Shown here piece after piece: positions 52,212-60,948 of a DNA stretch of 64,000 nucleotides. The position numbers were made by a program, and so were the translations under genes. Every line of letters begins with the position of its first letter. The stretch's first letter is position 1. A model generated the notes under the pieces. It searched no databases, had not been told where the DNA came from, and worked only from the letters and a program-made list of their open reading frames with translations. The stretch spans positions 1-64,000 of IMG/VR virus record IMGVR_UViG_3300036766_000678, one strand, 5' to 3'. This DNA is from a virus.

Positions 52212-54326
52212 TTATTCGCTATCGTATTTCAATAAAAAATTTGGATTTATGGCCTTGAACGAGAGCCTTCCGTATAGCTCTTCTTCATATTCCTCAACTA
52301 ACGGGCGCAACACAATTCCTTCTCTATGAATATCTTTATTCAATAAACTTTTCCCCTTTGAAAATTCTACAAGTTCATCAACGGTTTTAGGTAAAAGAAA
52401 ATCTTCTGAAATAATTGGCACAGTTTCTAATCCTAATAATTTGGCTACCTTTATAAATTCATCATAACATAAATATTGCCTCTTGTCAATATCAAATATA
52501 TTAAAAAGTTTTAGGGTTAGCCCAGATAACTTGTATTTGTTGCCCTGACAACCCATGCCAATCAACTCACCCTGCAATCCAAGATTATACCCATATAACT
52601 TTAATTTGCTTTCAAGATCTAATTCTCTAGCCACTTTCCAATATGCATTTCCATCTGTCTCTTTTAGTTCTAAATTCCTTGAACAAACCCCAAACGTATT
52701 GTTATTCAGATAAACTGTCATAGAAGAGTTATGAACCAAAATACCATTAGCGATATAATTATGAGTAGTAGTTTCTAGATCATATCCAACTTTACCACAA
52801 ACAAACTTTTCATTACTTATATTTTTAATTTTTAAAACTTTAGAAGTAAAAGGTAATAATATTTCAGATCCACCTACAATCGGCTTATATTGTTCTTTTC
52901 TGTATTCCTCTGGAAGTTTATATCGCATACAAGGTACTATATAGGGTGAAATTGCTTTCCAAAAATTATTTAAAGATCCTTTCTTCCATAAAATATTTAT
53001 CTCCCAACCTTTATTATAATAAATAGAACAAGATACACCATACATTTCTTCTAATTTTTTTGCCAATCTTTCAACATCACTATTATTAAAGCCATTAGTA
53101 GAAAATCGTGCTCTATCATGCTGACCAAGATATTGCGAATTGTGTATTAAAGAACCATCATCCATATACCATTTAGCTACTGAGAAATCATCTATCCAGG
53201 AAAGATCTTGCGGTACAATCTTTTTTCCTTTAGGATACCATTTCTTTCGTAATTCATGCAGAGCATGATATGCTTTGGAATGAAAATTCATAACCTCACT
53301 ATTAAACTCGGTTACATGAATTGCTCTATTACCATAACAATTACCAAGTAACCTAATTATTTCCTCAGAATATTCAATATGTTCAGTTTTATGATTTTCA
53401 GTATATCTGCAACTTTCACTTCGTTTATCCATTACAAGACACCCATCCCCCAATAATCCTGATTCTATCGTATGAAAAGCTGTTAGATCAGGAGAAGTAG
53501 CATATGAAATTAAATTATCACCAATTCTTACTTTTTCTGCTAAAATTTCTCCTTGTTCCGTAAATATATTATGGTTTGGGGTAACTTTAAGAGTCCATAC
53601 TTTCTTACCTGCTCGTTTATAATGCGGGGGAGTATATCTTATTTCTAACCATTTTTCTTTTCTACCATTATTAAATCTTTTTATGACTTGTGTAGGAACT
53701 AAATTTCCCTGTTTATCCATACCAATTAAAGTAGGGTAAAGCTTCTTATTTACAATATCACCAATAGTACAATGTTTACCATCCCAAGTAGGTAGATATG
53801 TCTTATAACTAAAACAACCATCTAATTTTTCTGTAACATAAAAAGACTTTCCTCGATGCTTATCAAGTAACTGTGGAAAAGAATTTATTCTTTGTTCATC
53901 ACTTTTAAACATAAATTCAGGAAAAGAGCCTTTAGAAATTCCAGCTAACTGGGCTGGTATTTGAACTTCCCATTTTTGGATTTGGAGACATTCAGTAATG
54001 TTATCTCCTTCCTTAATTAACTCGACCATTTCAAGATGTTCCAGAGTATTTGTAAAAACAGACAGCGGAAGACACAAACCTTGACTAATCTGCTTCTTGA
54101 ATCGACGAGTTTTTACTCTATACCCACTATCCTTAAGAAGCTTAAAAGTTTCTGTTTGTGGGGTTACACTATCGACCTCAAGAAACACTACCAGATCTCC
54201 AACTTTAAATTCTCCCTTACCCACAACACAGTGCCAACCAAGGATTGTGGCTCGTTCAATACGATCCGCACCCTCTATAGGACTTATATCTAAAATGCGC
54301 TGAACTGACGCAAGTTTACGTTCCAT
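52212..54326 (-). CDS. RNA ligase, DRB0094/Rnl5-like, interrupted by an intein
   Basis: A 704-residue precursor; after splicing a 341-residue ligase. The N-terminal 120 residues (MERKLASVQRILDISPIEGADRIE, VGDLVVFLEVDS, YRVKTRRFKKQISQGLCLPL) match the OB domain of the TIGR02306/DRB0094 family. Motif I is EKLDG with Lys167, split after Gly170. After the intein come SMTVYL, NLGLQGELIG and EGIVLRP, covering motifs III-V. This family seals RNA strands on a template. May repair tRNA cleaved by host defence (inference). Confidence 0.87.
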   Translation of the reverse strand: MERKLASVQRILDISPIEGADRIERATILGWHCVVGKGEFKVGDLVVFLEVDSVTPQTETFKLLKDSGYRVKTRRFKKQISQGLCLPLSVFTNTLEHLEMVELIKEGDNITECLQIQKWEVQIPAQLAGISKGSFPEFMFKSDEQRINSFPQLLDKHRGKSFYVTEKLDGCFSYKTYLPTWDGKHCTIGDIVNKKLYPTLIGMDKQGNLVPTQVIKRFNNGRKEKWLEIRYTPPHYKRAGKKVWTLKVTPNHNIFTEQGEILAEKVRIGDNLISYATSPDLTAFHTIESGLLGDGCLVMDKRSESCRYTENHKTEHIEYSEEIIRLLGNCYGNRAIHVTEFNSEVMNFHSKAYHALHELRKKWYPKGKKIVPQDLSWIDDFSVAKWYMDDGSLIHNSQYLGQHDRARFSTNGFNNSDVERLAKKLEEMYGVSCSIYYNKGWEINILWKKGSLNNFWKAISPYIVPCMRYKLPEEYRKEQYKPIVGGSEILLPFTSKVLKIKNISNEKFVCGKVGYDLETTTHNYIANGILVHNSSMTVYLNNNTFGVCSRNLELKETDGNAYWKVARELDLESKLKLYGYNLGLQGELIGMGCQGNKYKLSGLTLKLFNIFDIDKRQYLCYDEFIKVAKLLGLETVPIISEDFLLPKTVDELVEFSKGKSLLNKDIHREGIVLRPLVEEYEEELYGRLSFKAINPNFLLKYDSE
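52728..53816 (-). mobile_element. Intein in RNA ligase motif I (363 aa)
   Basis: Starts CFSYKTYLPTWDGKHCTIGD (Cys171) directly after KLDG and ends YIANGILVHN before SSMTVYL; first C-extein residue Ser. LAGLIDADG signatures are SGLLGDGCLV and WYMDDGSL. Removal joins KLDG to SSMTV, which restores ligase motif I. Terminal His-Asn and the initial Cys are intact. Confidence 0.9.
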
Positions 54327-54329
54327 TAG

Positions 54330-54665
54330 TTAAATTGGCTCCACAACACGAATATTTTGCAATTGTCTTATATCATAAACTTCATCTGCAAATAGTCCAT
54401 GTTTTCCTTGAGGCAAAATACAAATAGAATCATCATACTTAACAAATCCCTCAAAGATTCCTCTTACAACTGTACCATCTTTTAATGAAATCTCTACAAA
54501 GGATTTCTTAGGAAACTTTTGAACTCTAACTCTAATCTGCTCAGCATATATTTGATTGAATTCCCTGGAGAGATCTTTGTATTCATCTGCATGAACCATT
54601 TTAGCAAGAAAATGCATTACAATAAAAAGAAGAATAAAACCAATGAGCATTCTTAAAAATTTCAT
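54330..54665 (-). CDS. Exported protein, 111 aa
   Basis: MKFLRMLIGFILLFIVMHFLAKMVHADEY is a signal or anchor with cleavage near VHA-DE. The rest has an Sm-like strand pattern (FVEISLKDGTVVRGIFEGFVKYDDSICILPQG) that would be expected of an RNA-binding Sm fold, although the signal argues for periplasmic location. Its end is 3 nt before the RNA ligase start. Confidence 0.55.
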   Translation of the reverse strand: MKFLRMLIGFILLFIVMHFLAKMVHADEYKDLSREFNQIYAEQIRVRVQKFPKKSFVEISLKDGTVVRGIFEGFVKYDDSICILPQGKHGLFADEVYDIRQLQNIRVVEPI

Positions 54666-54835
54666 TTTAAATTCTCCTTTTTAACGATCTCTTCAACCTG
54701 TCTATCAAACAGAATGAAGCTACATTTATAGCAAAAATAAAACTTATCTTCTCCATTTTTACACATCCAAGTACCTCTACATTTTGGACAAATTAAGTTA
54801 TATATCTCTGGCATTGTCACTTCGTATTTAGTCAT
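54662..54835 (-). CDS. Small zinc-ribbon protein, 57 aa
   Basis: CPKCRGTWMCKNGEDKFYFCYKC gives two CxxC pairs 16 residues apart, a classic zinc ribbon. ATG at 54835 with GGAGAATATA upstream; overlaps the exported protein gene by ATGA. Similar ribbons bind nucleic acid or protein; target unknown. Confidence 0.6.
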   Translation of the reverse strand: MTKYEVTMPEIYNLICPKCRGTWMCKNGEDKFYFCYKCSFILFDRQVEEIVKKENLK

Positions 54836-54844
54836 TATATTCTC

Positions 54845-55285
54845 CTAATTCTTTAAAGCTTCCATATAAACATCATGAGCTTCTTGCTCCGTATTAAAAT
54901 ACCCCAAAGAATCCTGTTTTCCATTAATCATAATCTGCACTTGCCACTTATTCTTACCTTTATGCCAAGAAGCCCCTACTAGTCTCCCATTACTATGCTG
55001 TTTTCTGTTTTGTTGATTTTGTCTTGTAGTAGCAATTCTTAAATTATCTCGTTGATTGTTTAATCCATTTCCATCTTTATGATCTACTTCAAATCCTTTG
55101 GAAGGTTTACCAACAACAAGATGGTGAAGACGAATTGTTTTATGGCCCTCTTTTCTACTGGTGTGTCTTACAGCATAAAAAATATTATAGCTTTTTTGAG
55201 CATACCATTTTAAATGCCCTAAAACTTCGTAAACATCATCATCTACTAAAGCTATTTTACCTTGTGTTAATGTTATTTGTTTCAA
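54845..55285 (-). CDS. HNH-AP2 homing-type endonuclease, 146 aa
   Basis: TIRLHHLVVGKPSKGFEVDHKDGNGLNNQRDNLRIATTRQNQQNR is the HNH-3 nuclease core with H-H, DHxDGNxLNN and NLR motifs. The C-terminal part (GASWHKGKNKWQVQIMINGKQDSLGYFNTEQEAHDVYMEA) is an AP2 DNA-binding domain. This is a common stand-alone phage endonuclease form. RBS GGAAAGGAGTATATA is strong. Confidence 0.85.
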   Translation of the reverse strand: MKQITLTQGKIALVDDDVYEVLGHLKWYAQKSYNIFYAVRHTSRKEGHKTIRLHHLVVGKPSKGFEVDHKDGNGLNNQRDNLRIATTRQNQQNRKQHSNGRLVGASWHKGKNKWQVQIMINGKQDSLGYFNTEQEAHDVYMEALKN

Positions 55286-55328
55286 TTATATACTCCTTTC
55301 CTTAATTCTTTTTATAACAAGATTTTAT

Positions 55329-55378
55329 CCTTACCCCCGCTCGATGCTGGGTGGTGCAACAGCACCCCAGGGATAAGG
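55329..55378 (-). ncRNA. Structured RNA element of two nested stems
   Basis: Outer stem CCTTATCCC / GGGGTAAGG (9 bp, one G-U) encloses an inner stem CTGGG-GTGC / GCAC-CCCAG, loop TGTT, with a 2-nt bulge and a few unpaired bases. It lies between the collagen-like gene and the HNH-AP2 gene. No U run follows directly, so it may be a processing or regulatory element rather than a terminator. GC-rich in an AT-rich region. Confidence 0.6.
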
Positions 55379-55388
55379 GAAAGTCTAA

Positions 55389-55889
55389 TTACCGAGCCAA
55401 TCTACTAACTAGACGTTCAAGAGACTTAATCTGAGTATCTTGCTTTTCTAGCAGTCGTTCTTCATATGACTTGCCCAGTTTCAATACAATACGTGCTCCG
55501 AACATGAAGTTACGGCTATTATGAAACTCTTCACTTACATCATGAGCATCATGCCGATCAAAGGCATAAGTATTGAACGCCTGAAGCTGAACATACTTTC
55601 CATCATACAATCGAACAGCGGTGTCTACAACCAACTTCGCTGAATTATCAACTTGAGCATCAGTACCATTTTTTCCCGCAACTCCTTGAGGACCTGTTGC
55701 ACCATTTAAACCATCTTGACCTACTCCACCTTGCCCACCTTGGCCACCAACACCCCCAGGCTGACCTGGTTGCCCTGGTTGTCCTAGATTAGAACACCCA
55801 TTTCCTACGCCCTTATCATTACCGCAATTTGCTTTTGCCAGAGTGCCAACACTCATAACTAAAGCAATCATTATTACCAATTTCTTCAT
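55389..55889 (-). CDS. Exported collagen-like protein, 166 aa
   Basis: A signal peptide (MKKLVIMIALVMSVGTLAKA) is followed by about 16 G-x-y triplets (GQPGQPGQPGGVGGQGGQGGVG...) from residue 38 to 78, then a soluble domain with a helical, coiled C-terminal end (KSYEERLLEKQDTQIKSLERL). Phage collagen-like proteins trimerise; here the signal means export. The ATG at 55889 follows the upstream stop by 1 nt. Confidence 0.7.
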   Translation of the reverse strand: MKKLVIMIALVMSVGTLAKANCGNDKGVGNGCSNLGQPGQPGQPGGVGGQGGQGGVGQDGLNGATGPQGVAGKNGTDAQVDNSAKLVVDTAVRLYDGKYVQLQAFNTYAFDRHDAHDVSEEFHNSRNFMFGARIVLKLGKSYEERLLEKQDTQIKSLERLVSRLAR

Positions 55890-55890
55890 T

Positions 55891-56124
55891 TTATTTCCCC
55901 TTTGTGTTGTCATTGCTGGCTGAGACCAGTACATCTACTATTATAATGGCATGTTTGAACTTCTCTTCACCTAGTTTGATTAGAGCATCAAATTCATCTT
56001 TAGAAAGCTTTTTTGGACTATGAACTTTATATGAGGGGACATTATATTCATGTGTCTTAGCCTCATGCCGCTGAAGAGCATATCTATTTTTTGGAAGAAT
56101 TTCACCACAAACACATTGAACCAT
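55891..56124 (-). CDS. C2H2-like zinc-finger protein, 77 aa
   Basis: CVCGEILPKNRYALQRHEAKTH at residues 4-25 fits a short Cys2His2 finger (CxCx12Hx4H). The rest is helical. Start overlaps the upstream 47-residue gene by 1 nt (TAATG). Confidence 0.6.
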   Translation of the reverse strand: MVQCVCGEILPKNRYALQRHEAKTHEYNVPSYKVHSPKKLSKDEFDALIKLGEEKFKHAIIIVDVLVSASNDNTKGK

Positions 56125-56267
56125 TATTTAATCCCCGCTAAAAATCTTCGTGCTACTTCAGGAAGAATAATTCCCTTTAAAACTAAACGATCCATTACTG
56201 CTTCAATAGGATGAACAGTAGATACTGCCAAATCCAACAACTCTTCATAACCTCTTATAATTTCCAT
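56124..56267 (-). CDS. Hypothetical helical protein, 47 aa
   Basis: MEIIRGYEELLDLAVSTVHPIEAVMDRLVLKGIIL... reads as three short helices. RBS CTTAGGAGAGAAA before the ATG at 56267. First gene downstream of the promoter at 56348-56376. Unknown. Confidence 0.55.
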   Translation of the reverse strand: MEIIRGYEELLDLAVSTVHPIEAVMDRLVLKGIILPEVARRFLAGIK

Positions 56268-56347
56268 TTTCTCTCCTAAGTAAGTATACCATACTTATCA
56301 ACCAATTGCACCCCAAAATTTATTAAAGAACTTTTTGCTATTAATTA

Positions 56348-56376
56348 AGAATATCAGATTTTTAACTACTTGTCAA
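56348..56376 (-). promoter_or_regulatory. Sigma-70 type promoter, TTGACA-17-TATTCT
   Basis: -35 TTGACA at 56371-56376 and -10 TATTCT at 56348-56353 just after the ZIP gene stop. The leader to 56267 is about 70 nt and contains a short inverted repeat AAGTAT-GGT-ATACTT. Confidence 0.6.
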
Positions 56377-56379
56377 GGG

Positions 56380-57117
56380 TTATTTTTCAAGTAGTAAAAG
56401 AAGTCCCATTAGTCCTATTCCAAGAACTATAAAAACACATTGATAAATAGAGCTTTTACCATCATTCTTACAGTGTAATTCTGGAACTAAATTGGCCCCC
56501 CCTATATAAATAAAAGACCCTGCTGTAATAGGCAAAACAAACTGAGAAAAGGAAGCCATTTTAGATTGGCAAACAACTGCTAGGATAACCCCCAGAACAG
56601 CAAAAAGGGCACTTACAGCGTTAAATAATACAGCTTTGGCCCATGAATACCCCGCAGACAATAATACAGCGAAATCGCCAATCTCATGTGGAATCTCATG
56701 TAAGATAACAGCCAAGGTAGTAGTTATACCTATACGAATATCCACCATATAGGAAGCTCCAATCAATATTCCGTCAATTAAATTATGCACACTATCTGCT
56801 GCTAAAATAATCCTACCTACAGGTTTTATATGGGCATGTTCACATCCTCCATGTTGTTTCCAACGAAGAAATTTCTCAAACATAAAAGATCCAACAATAC
56901 CAGATAAAATTAAAAGTGAAGATCTACCTGAATGCTCCTTGCAATCGTAAACTTCTGGTACAATATGCAGAAAAGCATCTCCAAATAAAGAGCCTGTAGC
57001 AAAACTGATAAAGAAAAAGAGAAGATCATTGGTTGTAGATTTACGAAAAGGGAGAAGAACCAATCCTAAAAGAGAAAGACTACTGACAACGAGAGCACTT
57101 AAAAGTGGATATAGCAT
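56380..57117 (-). CDS. ZIP-family metal transporter
   Basis: 245 residues with about eight hydrophobic helices. The key TM4 motif is ADSVHNLIDGILIGA and TM5 is LAVILHEIPHEIGDFAVLLSAG: the HNxxD and HEIPHE metal-binding motifs of ZIP transporters, both complete. A His/Gly loop with GGCEHAH may bind metal. It imports zinc or iron; a phage copy would change metal supply, which matches the many zinc-like proteins here. Co-transcribed with the barrel-like gene and MFS gene (overlap 1 nt). Confidence 0.88.
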   Translation of the reverse strand: MLYPLLSALVVSSLSLLGLVLLPFRKSTTNDLLFFFISFATGSLFGDAFLHIVPEVYDCKEHSGRSSLLILSGIVGSFMFEKFLRWKQHGGCEHAHIKPVGRIILAADSVHNLIDGILIGASYMVDIRIGITTTLAVILHEIPHEIGDFAVLLSAGYSWAKAVLFNAVSALFAVLGVILAVVCQSKMASFSQFVLPITAGSFIYIGGANLVPELHCKNDGKSSIYQCVFIVLGIGLMGLLLLLEK

Positions 57118-57512
57118 TACTCTTCCTTCTTACCTTTCAAATCCCATTCCTTATACACACTTATGTACCCAACCCACATATGGGAAATTGGCTGATCAGA
57201 AGGTTCCATAACATTTCTATATTCAACTCCAAAAGTAATAGGTGCAATAAATGTTTTATTTCTTATCCCCATGGACATATTTTCAATATTAGCTATGTCT
57301 ATTTGTTGGAACTTAGAAAAAGATAAATAAGGTTCAATCCATGGTGCCCCAACAAAACGTACTCCTTGAGTAATATCCATAGACATATTAAAATTATCTG
57401 CATTAGACACCCTATCAAATCTCCCATCCATACTGCCTTTCATATCAAGAATATCCAATGGGCCAGCAAATAAAGGGGAAGTTAGAAATAATAGCAATAA
57501 TAATTTTTTCAT
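57117..57512 (-). CDS. Exported outer-membrane barrel-like protein, 131 aa
   Basis: Signal peptide MKKLLLLLFLTSPLFAGP (cleavage near LFA-GP), then repeated short strands (MSMDITQGVRFVGAPWIEPYLSFSKF, KTFIAPITFGVEYRN). Similar in kind to 40183-40530. It could act in the outer membrane beside the ZIP and MFS transporters. Not a known porin family. Confidence 0.55.
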   Translation of the reverse strand: MKKLLLLLFLTSPLFAGPLDILDMKGSMDGRFDRVSNADNFNMSMDITQGVRFVGAPWIEPYLSFSKFQQIDIANIENMSMGIRNKTFIAPITFGVEYRNVMEPSDQPISHMWVGYISVYKEWDLKGKKEE

Positions 57513-58681
57513 TTATGGTTCTCCTCATATTTCATTTCCAAAAAAGGAATAAACAATAAACATAACAAGGTAGCTATACCTGAAACAACCACTAATCCAT
57601 TATAACCTAAATATTTAAATAAGGCTCCTCCAGCTAATTTGCTGCAAAAAGTTCCAAAATTTACAACACTACAAAGAAGTGCAAAAGTCGTAGCTTCAGT
57701 TCCATCTGGACAAGCTCTTGCCATGTAATCCAATAAAATTAATTGGATAAATGATCCACTTACACCAAACAATAGAGTGTACCATAAAACTGTGCTTCGT
57801 GTCAAGTACAAATATGCAAACGTACTAATTGCACTCAAGAGAGTTCCCCATATAAGCCATTTTTTGATATTTATACCTTTCGAAAATTTAAAATATAAGA
57901 GGGCCCCCATCAAACTGCATACGGCCCCAATTGTCTCCAGCCATCCAATCCAAATTTTACTGAAATGAAGTCCATTTCTCATTTTATCCATAAGAGGTGT
58001 TCCAATAGAAGGACTAAACCATAAACAGAATAAAAAAAGTGCTGATAGTAAGAACTGCCTTCTAGATAAAGCTTTTAACCAGCTTCCTAGGCCCAAGGAC
58101 GACTTTTTAGATTCGGCCTTGGGTTCAGGATACCTAAATGCAAAATAGCTTATTAGAAGAGGAAAAATAGCTATGATCAAATATGCTGTCTTATAATTAT
58201 AATGTTGGGCAATATATCCACCAGAAATTCCAGTTAAAATTTGAGCTGTGTAAAGGGCTCCCCATTGAATTGACTGGAATCTACCAGTTTCATTTAGTTC
58301 CTTTCCACGTTCAACCATAATTCCATCTATACAAACATCATCAAAAGCTCCTCCTAATGATTCAAGTACAATAAGACTCATAAGTAAAGGCAAGGAGAGA
58401 ATTGGAGAAATACCAATAAAAAATAAAATACCCACACTAATTATACAACTTAGAATTATATAGGATTTTCTTTTGTAAGAAAAAAGAGGAAACGAATCAC
58501 TAATCCAGCCATATACTGGCTTCACCATCCAAGGAAGTGTACTTAATGAACCAAGCCACATTATTGTGGGAACTGAAAGCCCAAGATTCTCACGAAGATA
58601 AAAATATAGGGGTTGTGAAGCCAAATTATTTATACCCTGATTAAAGTAAGTAAGTGCAAATAATATATAAAGAATATTCAT
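57509..58681 (-). CDS. MFS transporter, BT1/folate-biopterin type, 390 aa
   Basis: About 12 membrane helices. The start (QGINNLASQPLYFYLRENLGLSV, MVKPVYGWISDSFPLFSYKRKSY) with the signature-like loop GWISDSFPLFGYRR is the BT1 family, which carries folate or pterin-like substrates in other organisms; DDVCIDGIMVERGKE is another common part. The presence on a phage is unusual. Folate fits thymidylate synthesis, but substrate is unproven. Confidence 0.8.
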   Translation of the reverse strand: MNILYILFALTYFNQGINNLASQPLYFYLRENLGLSVPTIMWLGSLSTLPWMVKPVYGWISDSFPLFSYKRKSYIILSCIISVGILFFIGISPILSLPLLMSLIVLESLGGAFDDVCIDGIMVERGKELNETGRFQSIQWGALYTAQILTGISGGYIAQHYNYKTAYLIIAIFPLLISYFAFRYPEPKAESKKSSLGLGSWLKALSRRQFLLSALFLFCLWFSPSIGTPLMDKMRNGLHFSKIWIGWLETIGAVCSLMGALLYFKFSKGINIKKWLIWGTLLSAISTFAYLYLTRSTVLWYTLLFGVSGSFIQLILLDYMARACPDGTEATTFALLCSVVNFGTFCSKLAGGALFKYLGYNGLVVVSGIATLLCLLFIPFLEMKYEENHK

Positions 58682-59346
58682 TATAATTCTACCACAATAG
58701 GTTTGTAAACTACTTTATAACTTTCATTCAACACAGAAGCATTAACAAATTTGACTCCATCTATAACTTCCTCGCCGTGTGAGGAATGTATATGGCCCAT
58801 ACAATGCAAACGAAGGTCTTTCAATTGGTCTACTCGTTTCCTAAGTTCTTCACATCCCAAATGTTCAGGACCTAAATGCTTATGATAAGGTTCTTCTGTA
58901 TTAACATCTAAGATTCCAAATGGGGGGCCGTGTGTCACTAAAATTTGTGTATTTTCTGGAATTTTTGCCCACCATTTTTTTATCTCTGCACCACGTTGTT
59001 CATTGAAAGCCCACGAATTAAAAAACGGGGTCCTAGGGGACCCGTACCACCTATAACCCATAAACTCTAATGGTTCATCTTGAAGATAAATACAATTGGT
59101 CATGATAGATCTAGCTAATGTAGGATTTTTTTCGAATAAAAAATCATGATTACCACAGACGGTCACAACCTCAGAACATACCCCATCTTTTTTTAATTTC
59201 CCAAACCATTGATTAATTTCCCAAAGAGATTGAAAATCACCCGTATAAGAATAATCCCCCGCATGAATAAGAACATCACACTTTGGAATTTCTATACTTC
59301 GATGCTGGTTATGGCTGTCCGAAATACAAGCTATTTTAATCATCAA
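58681..59346 (-). CDS. Calcineurin-like phosphoesterase, 221 aa
   Basis: Motifs CISDSHNQH, HAGDYSYTGD, VCGNHDFLFE, VTHGPPFG and MGHIHSSHG are all present, so this is an active-looking metallophosphoesterase of the YfcE/MPPED type. Substrate not predictable; it is the third phosphoesterase in the window. Overlaps the SF2 helicase by 11 nt. Confidence 0.82.
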   Translation of the reverse strand: MMIKIACISDSHNQHRSIEIPKCDVLIHAGDYSYTGDFQSLWEINQWFGKLKKDGVCSEVVTVCGNHDFLFEKNPTLARSIMTNCIYLQDEPLEFMGYRWYGSPRTPFFNSWAFNEQRGAEIKKWWAKIPENTQILVTHGPPFGILDVNTEEPYHKHLGPEHLGCEELRKRVDQLKDLRLHCMGHIHSSHGEEVIDGVKFVNASVLNESYKVVYKPIVVEL

Positions 59347-60730
59347 AGTTCATCTCACTTATATCTTTAACCGGAACTAATTTATACTTTGATTCTTTAG
59401 CATATACACTCATCCGACTATTTGCATGAGATTCTAAGTACTTTACATTATTATCAAATACATCAACAATAATTGCTTTATCTTTTCCATCTGAAAGCCG
59501 CAAAGTACGACCAATGGCTTGGTACGCTGCCACAGTGGAAGCTTCAGCCCTAGCGGTAATAAGGACCTCTAATTTTACAATATCTACCCCTTCACCCAGA
59601 ATATTAGAACTTATGATCAATTTTCTTGTGCCTTCCTTGAATTCCTGCAATACTTTTTTTCTTTTCTCTGGTTCTGTACTACCATGAATGAATACTGCTT
59701 CAGGATATACCTTCTCTAAAATTTTTAGAAGGTTTTCTCCATGTTCGATGTAATTGATCAAAATTAAAGTACTCTTATTTGCTTGTACTGCTTTCATTGC
59801 AATATCAACAACTAATTGGTTTCGTTCTACATTATTTGTTACTTCTGTATCGTAAATTTCAGAATAAGGCATTCCTTTTCGTGGTTTACGTTCATGCTTA
59901 AAATCATAAAGAAATATTGTAGGCGGGACAAGCCAACCATCTTGTATAAGTTTGGAAGCATCAATATCCCATTTTTTCTTTCCAGCAAAGCCATCAAGAA
60001 GAATCGACATATTATCTTCTCTCCAATCCGTTCCAGTCCAGAGATACCTATAGTAAGCATTAGGACAAGCCTGAGCAATTTCCCAATATGTCTCGCATGG
60101 GGCGTGATGCCCTTCATCCCCCATCAACACTTCAACTTTAGGTAAAAAATCTTTCAGTTCATGAGAAGATTGAATCATAGAAATTGTTATGGGTTTTATA
60201 TCAACAACCCCTGCTCCAACAGTTCCAATCGGTACTTGGAGAATTCGCTCTAATGTTTCTTTAATCTGCTGCATAATCTCTTGCCTATGAATCAAAATTA
60301 AAGTGGTGAGATTCAACTTACCCACCAAAGCAGCAATACAAACCGTTTTGCCCCCACCTGTTGAAATCCTAATAACTGCTCTTTGCTGTTCAACAGAATC
60401 ATTAACCACTTGTTCTTGATACGGTCTAAGAGTAACATTGTACAAAGGAAGAGCTAGTTGTTCTTTCGGTTTTATTCTCAAATCCACATATTCATATTCT
60501 ATTTTAAATTTCTCCAATACTTCTCTAACCAACCACACCATCCCAGTTGCAAACGCCAGTCCCTTTTTAGTAAAAAAATGCTTTCGACCATCCCAATAAG
60601 GGGTTCTTTGTCTAGCATAATAAGAACCTACTACTTCTGCTGAGAGTTTATTGTACAAAGCAGAAATAATTTTAGGATCAAGATCTCCTACAAGCTTAGA
60701 TTTAACGTTCTGGATTTCTATTTGAATCAT
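59336..60730 (-). CDS. SF2 helicase (UvsW-like), 464 aa
   Basis: Motifs: I RISTGGGKTVCI, Ia HRQEIMQQ, II LMGDEGHHAP, III WTGTDWR, IV LILINYIEHGE, V ISSNILGEGVDI and VI QAIGRTLRL. The 130-residue N-terminal part (YYARQRTPYWDGRKHFF) matches UvsW or RapA-like recognition domains. UvsW remodels recombination intermediates and stalled forks. Works with RecA and SbcCD (inference). Confidence 0.85.
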   Translation of the reverse strand: MIQIEIQNVKSKLVGDLDPKIISALYNKLSAEVVGSYYARQRTPYWDGRKHFFTKKGLAFATGMVWLVREVLEKFKIEYEYVDLRIKPKEQLALPLYNVTLRPYQEQVVNDSVEQQRAVIRISTGGGKTVCIAALVGKLNLTTLILIHRQEIMQQIKETLERILQVPIGTVGAGVVDIKPITISMIQSSHELKDFLPKVEVLMGDEGHHAPCETYWEIAQACPNAYYRYLWTGTDWREDNMSILLDGFAGKKKWDIDASKLIQDGWLVPPTIFLYDFKHERKPRKGMPYSEIYDTEVTNNVERNQLVVDIAMKAVQANKSTLILINYIEHGENLLKILEKVYPEAVFIHGSTEPEKRKKVLQEFKEGTRKLIISSNILGEGVDIVKLEVLITARAEASTVAAYQAIGRTLRLSDGKDKAIIVDVFDNNVKYLESHANSRMSVYAKESKYKLVPVKDISEMNFDD

Positions 60731-60941
60731 ATTTCCACTCTAAATATTCTAAATTATTCATCTGTTGCCAATAACACTCATTATTACACATGTAACAAAC
60801 AGGATATCTTTCTATGTGCTCCTGCCAAACTTCATGGCCAACATCTTCTAAAAATACATACCCACCACGATCAAATCCTTCTTCACCATGATCTTGATAT
60901 TCATGGCCACACTTGCATGGGTAATTACTTTGTTCATTCAT
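60702..60941 (-). CDS. NLEYLE-family protein, 79 aa
   Basis: Head CKCGHEYQDHGEEG, CYMCNNEC cluster directly before the tail, and MNNLEYLEWKYDSNR. I chose the ATG at 60941 because an ATG at 60956 falls inside the tRNA 3' end. Overlaps the helicase gene by 29 nt. Confidence 0.75.
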   Translation of the reverse strand: MNEQSNYPCKCGHEYQDHGEEGFDRGGYVFLEDVGHEVWQEHIERYPVCYMCNNECYWQQMNNLEYLEWKYDSNRNPER

Positions 60942-60948
60942 AGAAATT

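Noticed and set aside
56282-56300. TATACT on the minus strand at 56283-56288 as a promoter -10
   Set aside because: At 17 bp upstream the sequence is GTGCAA, a poor -35; the inverted repeat AAGTAT/ATACTT explains the match better.
59816-60145. Plus-strand open frame of 109 codons
   Set aside because: Antisense to the SF2 helicase motifs; no start signals.
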